Positions 1-7,104 of a stretch of DNA of 38,319 bases are shown here, piece by piece (within the stretch, counting starts at the first letter, position 1; every line of letters starts with the position of its first letter). Location: the NCBI GenBank assembly GCA_030524585.1, contig JAUNGJ010000022.1:4718-43036 (forward strand), in the 5' to 3' direction. The notes beneath the pieces are model-generated. The model was not told the DNA's origin. It searched no databases and worked only from the letters and a program-made list of their open reading frames with translations. The stretch is from Eubacteriales bacterium (lineage in GTDB: Bacteria; Bacillota; Clostridia; Lachnospirales; Lachnospiraceae). The position numbers were made by a program, and so were the translations under genes.

Positions 1-318
1 TTAACTGTTCCTTTCACAATTTCTATTTTAATCCCCCCATTACTGTATAGTCTCCATCACAACTTCTAAATCTCTCTCTTTGCTTTATTCTCAATAAGCT
101 ATCATTTTCCACTATATTAATTTACATATTTCTAGTAAACTCTGAAAAGTTCACCATGAATATCATCTTTTTCAGAATATGTACAAAACAAAATGAGTCC
201 ATCCCCATTCCCGGTATATAAAGCCATAAATCATATAGCCTATCTATCCATATCTGGATATTTTTAACTCATAAAGATACCTCTCTCTTAATATTCTGCC
301 TCCGGCCAAATCCCTTAG
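1..318. other. AT-rich flank without a recognisable gene
   Basis: This first stretch is AT-rich and I see no coding region, RNA gene or repeat in it. It lies downstream of the nitroreductase gene, which ends at 319 on the minus strand. A tiny ATG-AGT-TAA with a GAGAGG-like upstream sequence occurs on the minus strand near 265-290, but it is too short to be called a gene. Confidence 0.5.
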
Positions 319-837
319 TCAGACTTTTGTTACTGTTTCTTCCAGCGGTAGTCTTGAGAAGTGCTTTGGCCCGGGTCTGCTTTCCTCTGCCGGATATCCC
401 AGGTCAAGCATACATACCGGAACAAGGTTTTCGGGCAGTTCAAAGGTATCAATGACGTCCTGGGTATGATAGCCTCTTACCCACAATGTACCGATTCCCA
501 GCTCGGTTGCTTCCATCATCATGGTCGTTGCCACAATACACGCATTCATTTCTCCTGCATCAAATTCATCTCCATATTTATCAGCTTTCCAGCTGACAGT
601 TTTATCGTAACAAATCAATAAAACCACAGGTGCATGGAATGTATACCTGCATATATTTCTCACTTTTGCCAAAGCTTCCGGACTCTTCAGCACATATATC
701 CTCTGGGGCTGTTCATTTACTGCTGTCGGCGCAAGTCTTCCGGCTTCAAGTATTTGATTTAATTTTTCTTCTTCAATCGGTTTGTCCGCATAATTTCTTA
801 CAGAATAGCGCTGCTTCACTAAATTAAAAAAATCCAT
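319..837 (-). CDS. nitroreductase family FMN protein
   Basis: A predicted cytosolic FMN-dependent nitroreductase-fold oxidoreductase of 172 residues, a normal length for the short bacterial members. The N-terminus has the hallmark R-Y-S-V-R-N-Y segment (about residues 10-16), where arginines contact the FMN phosphate. It is followed by the L-A-P-T-A-x-N-x-Q-P segment (about 36-45). Near residue 115 comes the G-I-G-T-L-W-V stretch typical of the family. The physiological substrate cannot be read from the sequence; family members reduce nitroaromatics, quinones or flavins with NAD(P)H. The gene lies 47 bases downstream of the DMT transporter on the same strand, with a GAGGAAG-type ribosome binding site, so the two may be co-transcribed. 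Confidence 0.88.
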   Translation of the reverse strand: MDFFNLVKQRYSVRNYADKPIEEEKLNQILEAGRLAPTAVNEQPQRIYVLKSPEALAKVRNICRYTFHAPVVLLICYDKTVSWKADKYGDEFDAGEMNACIVATTMMMEATELGIGTLWVRGYHTQDVIDTFELPENLVPVCMLDLGYPAEESRPGPKHFSRLPLEETVTKV

Positions 838-884
838 CTTTATCTTCCTCTTTTTTATGGCGCAACTCGCCTGCCATCCGACGG

Positions 885-1943
885 TTATACCTGTGACGTA
901 TGCAAGTGGTTGTGATTTTCCAGTTTATGATGTGTGTGCTCATGATTCTCCGTATGCTGATCATGAATGTGCAAATGGCTGTGTACGTGGGTATGCTCAT
1001 GGGTATGAACCAGATCTCCGTGGCTGTGCTCATGGGTATGGGTATGCGCATGTTCATGAGTATGCTGCAGCTGAATCGAATCTTTAATCATCATTACGGT
1101 ACTGATCACCATAATGATAAACGCAATGTAAAACTGCCAGGCCGGTCGTTCCCCGAGAAGGATCATACTAAATGCCACCCCCAGAAATGGCGCGATGGAA
1201 TAGTACGCGCTTGTTTTTGCCGCCCCCAGATCCTTTTGCGCCATAATATAGAAATTAATACTTAATCCGTAGGCAACAAAGCCAAGGAGCATTACTGCAA
1301 GTACCCATTGTGCTGCCGGAATATTCTCGCCCAAGACCAATGCTACCAGAATACTTCCGGCGCCGGAAAAACATCCCTTAATTATGACGATTTCTTCCGA
1401 GCTCTTATTGCTGATCATTTTCGTGCAGTTATTTTCAAGTCCCCAGCAGGTGCAGGCGCCTAATACAAACAGCGAACCTTCGTTAAAGATAAATGCTCCT
1501 TCACCCTCAAAGCTTAAAATAACACTTGCAACCGTTACCAGACTAATGGCAATCCATAATTTTTTTGATATTACTTCTTTGAAAATGACAAATGCAATCA
1601 ATGAAGTTGCAACAATTTCAAAATTGTTCAGCAGGGATACATTGGCCGAATTGGTTCTCGCAATTCCAAACATCAAAAGAATCGGCGCCGCAATATCCAG
1701 AATCACCATCCAGACCGTATAGGGCAGTTCCTTTCTGGTCAGCCGTTCTTTCTTTTTATCTCTCCCAAATGCCCTGCCTGCCAATCCATACAGAATCATG
1801 CCGACGCCTGCCCCAAGATATAGGAATCCGGCCATCATCGTGGCGTCTACATATTCCAGCAGATACTTTGATATTGGGATATTGACCGCATATAAGGCTG
1901 CTGCCAGAATTGCGAAAAAAGTTGCTGCATGCTTCATTTTCAT
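885..1943 (-). CDS. EamA/DMT-family transporter with histidine-rich C-terminal tail
   Basis: An integral membrane protein of the drug/metabolite transporter superfamily, with two EamA repeats and about ten predicted membrane helices over residues 1-290. The substrate is unknown. The striking part is the cytosolic C-terminal tail of about 60 residues. It follows the last helix and consists mostly of alternating H-x-H repeats with about two dozen histidines, which suggests binding of Zn, Ni, Co or Cu. The in-frame ATG at 1964 has no Shine-Dalgarno sequence. I prefer the ATG at 1943 (protein starting M-K-M-K), which has GGAG about 11 bases upstream, though that spacing is long. The gene precedes the nitroreductase on the same strand. 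Confidence 0.85.
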   Translation of the reverse strand: MKMKHAATFFAILAAALYAVNIPISKYLLEYVDATMMAGFLYLGAGVGMILYGLAGRAFGRDKKKERLTRKELPYTVWMVILDIAAPILLMFGIARTNSANVSLLNNFEIVATSLIAFVIFKEVISKKLWIAISLVTVASVILSFEGEGAFIFNEGSLFVLGACTCWGLENNCTKMISNKSSEEIVIIKGCFSGAGSILVALVLGENIPAAQWVLAVMLLGFVAYGLSINFYIMAQKDLGAAKTSAYYSIAPFLGVAFSMILLGERPAWQFYIAFIIMVISTVMMIKDSIQLQHTHEHAHTHTHEHSHGDLVHTHEHTHVHSHLHIHDQHTENHEHTHHKLENHNHLHTSQV

Positions 1944-2139
1944 ACCAATCACTTCTCCGTCCATGATTCAAACATTCATATGCTCTCACTTCATTTATAT
2001 TTTACACATTGTTATTCCTATCTTCAAGCTTTACACTGGGAAATCATACTTCGAAAAAAAGACCGTACGTATGGAAAAATTAATAGATACATGTTAAAGT
2101 AAGCTTAACGTTTTAGGGATACAGGAAAGGAATATCACC

Positions 2140-3006
2140 ATGCCAGAATTACCAGAAGTAGAAACTGTCAGGAAAATATTGGAACCACAGCTTGCAGGAA
2201 GAACCATCGTCAGATTGACTTTAAACAGACCGGATATTATTGACCATCCCTCCGCGGAAATTTTTTCTGAGAGGATAACCGGAATGCAGATTGCAGGAAT
2301 GGGAAGACGCGGCAAATTTCTCTCCCTGAAGCTTGCCAATCAGGACCGGCTTATCCTTCATTTGCGTATGACCGGTCAACTGCTGGTTACACTGCCTGAT
2401 GATCCTGTGGAAAAGCATACCCATATCATCTTCCATTTGGACGACGGGAAAGAACTTCGTTTTACCGATCCCCGGCGTTTCGGACGTTTCTGGCTGCTTT
2501 CCAATGGGGAGGAAGACATCTATAGCGGCATCCATAAGCTTGGAATCGAGCCCTTTGATTCCCGCCTGACAGCAGACTGGCTCCAGCGGCAGATCGGCAG
2601 GAGAAAGAAGTCCATCAAAGAATGCTTATTAGAGCAGAAGACCGTTGCCGGCATCGGAAATATTTACGGAGATGAAATTTTGTTTGAGGCCAGAATATGC
2701 CCTGCCCGTCCGGCCTGCTCCTTAACCGGCGAAGAATGGAGCCGTCTTGCCGCCGCTATTCCTTCTATTCTCCAAAAAGGAATCCGGGCTAACCGCATGA
2801 CGCCGGAGGAATACCTGGCAGGCAGAGGAAAGGCATACCGAAAGGAACCATTTTTCAGAATTTACGGGCATGAAGGAGACCCTTGCCCCTGCTGCCGAAC
2901 CAGTCTTACAAGAATCGTTCTTTCCGGCAGAAGCAGCTTCTATTGCCCGGAATGTCAAAAGCGGAACCCGGCAATTGACGGTTGCGAAAGTTCCAATTCC
3001 GGTTGA
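2140..3006 (+). CDS. mutM: formamidopyrimidine-DNA glycosylase (Fpg/MutM)
   Basis: A base-excision repair enzyme that removes 8-oxoguanine and formamidopyrimidines and nicks the abasic site. The protein begins M-P-E-L-P-E-V-E-T, placing the catalytic Pro2 and Glu3 that follow Met1 removal. A lysine in F-L-S-L-K near residue 60 fits the conserved beta-elimination lysine. The E-Q-K-T-V-A-G-I-G-N-I-Y helix-two-turn-helix element lies around residues 165-176. The C-terminus holds a zinc finger, C-P-C-C ... C-P-E-C, at about 251-274. The length of 288 residues is close to the family norm of 270-290. An AGGAAAGG-type ribosome binding site precedes the ATG. The coaE gene often found beside mutM is not next to it here. 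Confidence 0.97.
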   Translation: MPELPEVETVRKILEPQLAGRTIVRLTLNRPDIIDHPSAEIFSERITGMQIAGMGRRGKFLSLKLANQDRLILHLRMTGQLLVTLPDDPVEKHTHIIFHLDDGKELRFTDPRRFGRFWLLSNGEEDIYSGIHKLGIEPFDSRLTADWLQRQIGRRKKSIKECLLEQKTVAGIGNIYGDEILFEARICPARPACSLTGEEWSRLAAAIPSILQKGIRANRMTPEEYLAGRGKAYRKEPFFRIYGHEGDPCPCCRTSLTRIVLSGRSSFYCPECQKRNPAIDGCESSNSG

Positions 3007-3057
3007 TAGACTAACCTCAACGCATTTGATAAAGTTAATCTAAAGGAGGGTCAAGAT

Positions 3058-3555
3058 ATGAGATTAGTGAAACTGTGGGAAGCGGATTTGAAAAAAGCAT
3101 ATGAATTGCAGTGTTCATTTGAAGAAAATGAGCATGGTTTTGTCAATAGTGCATATGGTTATACTTATTCTCAGTTTATTTATTATGTGGAAAAATGCCG
3201 GGCATATTCAATGGGCGCTGATCTTCCCGAGGGATATGTACCCTGTACGGTATTTGTCTTGGCGGATGATGAAGGGCAGTATGTAGGGATATTTAATTTA
3301 AGACATTGTTTGAATGATTTTCTGGCAAATGGACCGGGCCATATTGGATATGGAATATCTCCGGATTTTCGGAAAAGAGGGTACGCGACAAAAGGATTGG
3401 CTCTGGTATTACAGGAAGCGAAAAATATGGGAATTGACGAAGTGTATTTGTCCGTACATAAAGATAATACGGGAAGCTTGAAGGTCCAGCAAAAGAATGG
3501 CGCAGTGATTCATCATGAGGGTGACAGGGAATATTATACAAGGATTAAATTGTAA
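3058..3555 (+). CDS. GNAT family N-acetyltransferase
   Basis: A probable acetyl-CoA-dependent N-acetyltransferase of 165 residues. The acetyl-CoA binding motif A appears as G-I-S-P-D-F-R-K-R-G-Y-A-T-K near residues 98-112, matching the family pattern R/Q-x-x-G-x-G/A. It is followed by a helix and the V-H-K-D-N-x-x-S motif (about 140-147) common to RimJ/RimL-like members. The substrate cannot be deduced. A strong AAAGGAGGG sequence supports the start. It lies 51 bases after mutM and 44 bases before a second acetyltransferase in the same direction, so the three could form one transcript. Confidence 0.88.
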   Translation: MRLVKLWEADLKKAYELQCSFEENEHGFVNSAYGYTYSQFIYYVEKCRAYSMGADLPEGYVPCTVFVLADDEGQYVGIFNLRHCLNDFLANGPGHIGYGISPDFRKRGYATKGLALVLQEAKNMGIDEVYLSVHKDNTGSLKVQQKNGAVIHHEGDREYYTRIKL

Positions 3556-3599
3556 TGGACGGCGGATTTTAAGACGATTTTTATAAAAGGAGAACTATT

Positions 3600-4217
3600 A
3601 TGACACAGAAAGAACGTATGGAAGCGGGGCTTGTCTATGACCCGATTGATAAAGAAATTATAGATGATCAGGCACAAAGGCTTGAACTAATGTATGAATT
3701 TAATGCATCACGTCCAAGTGAAATTGAAAAGCGAACTGAACTGCTGAACAGGATGCTTGGGAAAATAGGCAAAGAATGTTATATTGAACCGCCTTTCAGA
3801 GCTAACTGGGCGGGAAAAAACCTGTATCTTGGCGACAATGTCTATGTAAACTTCAATCTGACTATTGTAGATGATGCAGATATTTTTATCGGAAACAGGG
3901 TTATGATAGGGCCAAATGTAACGATTGCGACAGCTAATCACCCAATCTCTCCTGAACTTCGGGCACGCTCGCTTCAATATAATAAAAGCGTGAGTATCGG
4001 GAACAATGTCTGGATAGGAGCGGGCGCGATCATTGTTCCGGGAATCACAATAGGCGATAATTCGGTGATCGGAGCAGGAAGCGTTGTCACGAAAGATATT
4101 CCTGCCAATGTAGTTGCGGTGGGAAATCCTTGCAAAATCCTCCGTGAGATCGGGGAACAGGACGAGATATATTTCTATAAAAATGAGAAAATAGATTGGG
4201 AAAACTTGGGAAGATAA
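3600..4217 (+). CDS. maltose/galactoside O-acetyltransferase family protein
   Basis: A left-handed beta-helix (hexapeptide repeat) O-acetyltransferase of 205 residues. The N-terminal maltose-acetyltransferase cap (about 1-55) begins M-T-Q-K-E-R-M-x-A-G. Hexapeptide repeats run from about 60 to 185, with I-G-x-x-V and I-G-D-N-S-V-I-G-A-G-S-V-V-T-K-D-I-P motifs. The catalytic histidine sits in T-A-N-H-P near residue 119. Family members acetylate sugars such as maltose, glucose or galactosides using acetyl-CoA, possibly in detoxification. The exact substrate here is unknown. An AAAGGAG ribosome binding site precedes the start. The transporter remnant that follows may once have been its partner. 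Confidence 0.92.
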   Translation: MTQKERMEAGLVYDPIDKEIIDDQAQRLELMYEFNASRPSEIEKRTELLNRMLGKIGKECYIEPPFRANWAGKNLYLGDNVYVNFNLTIVDDADIFIGNRVMIGPNVTIATANHPISPELRARSLQYNKSVSIGNNVWIGAGAIIVPGITIGDNSVIGAGSVVTKDIPANVVAVGNPCKILREIGEQDEIYFYKNEKIDWENLGR

Positions 4218-4227
4218 ATCTCTATTT

Positions 4228-4482
4228 TTGAGCGCTTTAATATGCGAGAAGGATAGTAGGGGCAGCAAAACCGCCGCCATGGTGGAGACCGTTTCCATGT
4301 GTGCACAGCCCTTGGGCAATGCATTATACGGCGTTCTGTTTGAGATCTGTAAAGGGTTTGAATATGCTGTTGTTTTATTTTCGGGCATTGTGTCGTTTAT
4401 GATCGCTCTTAGCACAAGAACTATTTTCAGCAGATTTTCCGCTGACACGAAAAACGGGGGCGCGCCTATCCCTTCGGAATAG
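4228..4482 (+). pseudogene. C-terminal remnant of an MFS-type transporter
   Basis: This 84-codon frame resembles only the last two membrane helices of a major facilitator transporter. It contains the segment A-Q-P-L-G-N-A-L-Y-G-V-L-F-E, typical of the loop and helix 11 of MFS permeases, followed by one more hydrophobic helix and a basic end. No N-terminal two-thirds is found upstream, because the acetyltransferase gene ends only 11 bases before it. The first codons (M-S-A-L-I-C-E) look like chance sequence. I read it as debris left by a deletion that joined it to the acetyltransferase. It could instead be an expressed two-helix protein, but no good ribosome binding site supports that. Confidence 0.5.
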
Positions 4483-4491
4483 TCTGCCCCC
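4456..4491 (-). terminator. hairpin terminator after the metal ATPase operon
   Basis: Arms GGGGGC (4456-4461) and GCCCCC (4486-4491) enclose a second inner stem around a small loop. Read on the minus strand the hairpin is followed by C-C-G-T-T-T-T-T, so it can end the ATPase transcript whose stop codon is at 4538. On the plus strand it overlaps the end of the transporter remnant. Confidence 0.6.
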
Positions 4492-4537
4492 TGTTAACGG
4501 CTCAGTTTTTATCATCTTCTGCAGGCTTTACAGCCTT

Positions 4538-6610
4538 TTATAATAAATTTTCCATGCTCTTCAGGCTGATTGCCAGCGTTGATGTGTTATGCAGCAATGC
4601 CGAAGTGGTAGGCTGGATCACTCCGCTTACCCCCAAAGCAATTAATCCGGCGTTGATTCCCACAATCATACGGTAATTCCCATGAATCCGCTTCATCAGA
4701 CCATTGCTGATATTCTTTAACGTGACGATCTGATATAGATTATCTGCCCCAACTGTGATATCCGCAATCTCGCGGGCAATCTCAGCGCCGTCACTGATGG
4801 CAATTCCCACGTCTGCCGCGGACAGTGCCGGAGAGTCATTGACTCCGTCACCGATCATGATGACTTTTCTTCCGGCTGCTTTTTCTTTCTCAACGAACCG
4901 CGCTTTGTCCTCCGGAAGAACCTCGGAATAGTATTCATCCACTCCCACCTTACCTGCAATGGCGCGGGCCGTCCGCTCGCTGTCTCCGGTCATCATAACC
5001 ACCTTACTGATTCCTGCCTTCTTTAACGCACGGACTACGTCCGCCGCCTCTTCCCGCAGAGGATCTTCAACACAGATAACTGCGGCAAGTGTACTTTCAA
5101 TTGCCATATACAGATGGGAATACCCTGCCGGAAGCGCATCAAAGCTTCCCTGCATTCCCTCCGGTACCTGGCACTTCTCATCCTCGAATACAAAATGATA
5201 GCTTCCGATAATCACTTTCTTATCTTCGATGGTAGAGGATATTCCATGTGCAACCATGTATTCTACCCGGGAATGCATCTCATCATGACCAAGTCCTTTT
5301 ATCCTCGCCGCATCTACCACCGCTTTTGCCATGGAATGCGGAAAATGTTCTTCCAGACATGCCGCAATGCGCAGCAGCTCATCCGGATCTTCTCCGTTAA
5401 AAGACACCACATCCACAACCGTAGGGCTTGCCTTGGTCAATGTGCCTGTCTTATCAAAGACAATGGTATCCGCTTCCGCAACGGCTTCCAGATACTTACC
5501 GCCTTTTACCGTCAGGCTGTGGACGCTTGCCTCCCGGATTGCGGACAGTACGGCAACCGGCATCGCCAGCTTTAAAGCGCAGGAAAAATCTACCATCAAA
5601 ACCGCCAGCGCCTTTGTCGTATTTCTGGTTACCAGCCAGGTAAGACCTGTTCCTGCAAAGGTATAAGGTACCAGACGGTCCGCCAGATGTTCTGCCTTGC
5701 TTTCCAGCGAGGATTTAAGCTTCTCCGACTCCTCGATCATAGTCACGATCTTATCATACCTGCCGGAGCCGCCCACTTCTTTGACACAGATGGTCAGCTC
5801 CCCTTCTTCTAATACGGTTCCTGCATAGACGTAACCGTCGCGGCGTTTGTGAACCGGAAGGGATTCTCCGGTGAGAGACGCCTGATTTACCATGGCGTCT
5901 CCATCTATGACAACTCCGTCAAACGGAATCACATTTCCCATATGTACGACTACCTCATCGCCAACCAGAATATCGGAGGCTTGAACCAGAATTTCCTGCC
6001 CGTCCTGCACTCTCCATACCTTGCTGACGTTCAGCGACATGCTTCTGGCAAGATCATCCACCGATTTCTTATGCGTCCATTCCTCAAGGATCTCACCGAT
6101 CCCCAACAGAAACATCACGGAGCTGGCAGTATCAAAGTCTCTCCGCAGCAGCGACACCCCAATGGCTGTGGCGTCCAGCACTGGAACCTCCAGCTTTCTG
6201 CCGGCCAGTGTCCGAATCCCCTGCCAGAGATACTTTACGGATTTCACCACCGCAATGGCTGCCTGTACGGAATAAGGGAGAAACAGCTTGCTTCCCGCCC
6301 TCAGTACAACGCTGTTGATAAGTTTTTCTTTATAATACTCATTCAATTCTCTTCCGGAATTCTGCAGATAGGACTCCGGCACATCAGCGCTGCCGTATCT
6401 GAAGCTGCGCAGCAGATGAATCAGGGTTTCCCGCTGGCCGGTATAGCTGATGGAAATATCCTGTGTCCGCTCACGTACCTTGACCGACGTGATATACGGC
6501 TGTATGCCCAGATAGTATTGGAGCTTATCAGCCTCTCTAAAAGACATTCCATCCTGCAGCACATGAACACGGATACGCCCTTTCATTTCATGTTTAATGA
6601 CAAATCTCAT
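4538..6610 (-). CDS. heavy-metal-type P-type ATPase with an SC-type membrane motif
   Basis: An ATP-driven metal pump of the P1B class, 690 residues. An HMA-like fold occupies about residues 1-70 but lacks the usual C-x-x-C. The actuator T-G-E-S is at 247-250, the phosphorylation motif D-K-T-G-T-L-T at 386-392, and G-D-G-V-N-D-S-P-A-L lies near 600. The nucleotide-domain H-P motif is altered to E-H-F-P-H-S-M-A-K-A. The metal-site motif in the key membrane helix reads D-F-S-C-A-L-K-L-A-M-P (341-351), so the canonical Cys-Pro-Cys is replaced by Ser-Cys-Ala. This marks a subfamily outside the classical Cu or Zn/Cd pumps. The gene immediately follows the DUF6110-like gene, sharing one base. The transported metal is unknown; efflux of Fe, Mn or Zn is plausible by analogy. 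Confidence 0.9.
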   Translation of the reverse strand: MRFVIKHEMKGRIRVHVLQDGMSFREADKLQYYLGIQPYITSVKVRERTQDISISYTGQRETLIHLLRSFRYGSADVPESYLQNSGRELNEYYKEKLINSVVLRAGSKLFLPYSVQAAIAVVKSVKYLWQGIRTLAGRKLEVPVLDATAIGVSLLRRDFDTASSVMFLLGIGEILEEWTHKKSVDDLARSMSLNVSKVWRVQDGQEILVQASDILVGDEVVVHMGNVIPFDGVVIDGDAMVNQASLTGESLPVHKRRDGYVYAGTVLEEGELTICVKEVGGSGRYDKIVTMIEESEKLKSSLESKAEHLADRLVPYTFAGTGLTWLVTRNTTKALAVLMVDFSCALKLAMPVAVLSAIREASVHSLTVKGGKYLEAVAEADTIVFDKTGTLTKASPTVVDVVSFNGEDPDELLRIAACLEEHFPHSMAKAVVDAARIKGLGHDEMHSRVEYMVAHGISSTIEDKKVIIGSYHFVFEDEKCQVPEGMQGSFDALPAGYSHLYMAIESTLAAVICVEDPLREEAADVVRALKKAGISKVVMMTGDSERTARAIAGKVGVDEYYSEVLPEDKARFVEKEKAAGRKVIMIGDGVNDSPALSAADVGIAISDGAEIAREIADITVGADNLYQIVTLKNISNGLMKRIHGNYRMIVGINAGLIALGVSGVIQPTTSALLHNTSTLAISLKSMENLL

Positions 6611-6900
6611 TATTCATTCGCTTCCTCATCCACAAAAGGCTCGGCGTCCTCATAGACTTCTGTCTCTGCCGCTCTCTCCTCGTTAATCTGCTTTGCTTCT
6701 TCGTAAATATCTTCTGCATTCTCCTGAATGGTCGTTGCTGTCTTCATGACGCACTCTTTCGCACGCAGAACCGCCGCCGTGCAGTTGGTATACAGCTTCT
6801 TAGCATCCTTGCTGGACAAAATCTTGATCCCTGCTGTGCCAAACAAAACACCTGCTGCAAAAATTCCTGTCTTCTTTGCATTAAAGTTAAAATCTACCAT
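6610..6900 (-). CDS. DUF6110-like small membrane-anchored protein
   Basis: A 96-residue protein with one N-terminal hydrophobic segment (about residues 12-28, containing G-I-F-A-A-G-V-L-F-G-T-A-G) and a charged, probably helical C-terminal half rich in Glu. I recognise it as the small protein, annotated as DUF6110 in Clostridia, that commonly precedes this type of metal ATPase. Its function is not established. It may be an accessory or assembly subunit of the pump. Its stop overlaps the ATPase start, which suggests translational coupling. A GGAGG sequence stands before the ATG. The acidic tail could bind metal, but no Cys or His cluster is present. Confidence 0.75.
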   Translation of the reverse strand: MVDFNFNAKKTGIFAAGVLFGTAGIKILSSKDAKKLYTNCTAAVLRAKECVMKTATTIQENAEDIYEEAKQINEERAAETEVYEDAEPFVDEEANE

Positions 6901-6918
6901 AATTACTTCCTCCTTGTA

Positions 6919-6999
6919 CTATTTGTGTTCGTATCCTGTGTAGATAGTTAAAATAAAGCATATTACTGTGGCCCATGCCCAAAATTTGTGATTTTTCAT
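6919..6999 (-). CDS. 26-residue membrane microprotein heading the metal ATPase operon
   Basis: A very short gene: a 26-residue protein beginning M-K-N-H-K-F-W-A-W-A and ending T-G-Y-E-H-K, followed by TAG. It has a single hydrophobic helix with aromatic and basic ends, as expected of a one-pass membrane peptide. A near-ideal Shine-Dalgarno sequence GGGAGGTG ends six bases before the ATG, which argues strongly that it is translated. It lies 18 bases upstream of the DUF6110-like gene and is preceded by a good promoter. I recall similar microproteins in Clostridia annotated as a small DUF family (possibly DUF6219) in the same context. Its role is unknown; a regulatory or stabilising subunit of the pump is an inference. 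Confidence 0.72.
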   Translation of the reverse strand: MKNHKFWAWATVICFILTIYTGYEHK

Positions 7000-7037
7000 C
7001 TGCGCACCTCCCAAATATCTTTCATATGTTTCATATC

Positions 7038-7066
7038 ATTGTAACTTTATTTCTTCTTCATTCCAA
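7038..7066 (-). promoter_or_regulatory. promoter of the microprotein/DUF6110/ATPase operon
   Basis: On the minus strand a -35 box TTGGAA (7061-7066) and a -10 box TACAAT (7038-7043) are separated by exactly 17 bases. The promoter lies about 40 bases upstream of the microprotein start. Confidence 0.6.
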
Positions 7067-7081
7067 TGTTTTTGTGGTTAT

Positions 7082-7096
7082 TGATAATTTTTATCC
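7082..7096. promoter_or_regulatory. possible Fur/PerR-type operator
   Basis: The palindrome GATAA-TTT-TTATC (7083-7095) matches the 15-base Fur consensus at all but two positions. It lies just upstream of the -35 box of the metal ATPase operon and downstream of the MATE stop codon. A metal or peroxide sensor of the Fur family controlling the pump would be consistent with this. AT-rich background makes chance matches possible. Confidence 0.4.
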
Positions 7097-7104
7097 ATAA
7101 AATC

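Noticed and set aside
857-1265. Plus-strand open frames opposite the histidine-rich tail, with repeated C-A-H-G-Y-like segments
   Set aside because: They are the antisense reading of the repetitive H-x-H codons of the transporter tail; no ribosome binding site and no separate family match.
3708-4448. Long minus-strand open frame of 246 codons opposite the maltose-type acetyltransferase
   Set aside because: It is antisense to a clear hexapeptide-repeat protein; its translation has no family features.
5849-6655. Plus-strand open frame of 268 codons opposite the metal ATPase
   Set aside because: It is a shadow of the conserved ATPase; low-complexity translation and no start signals.
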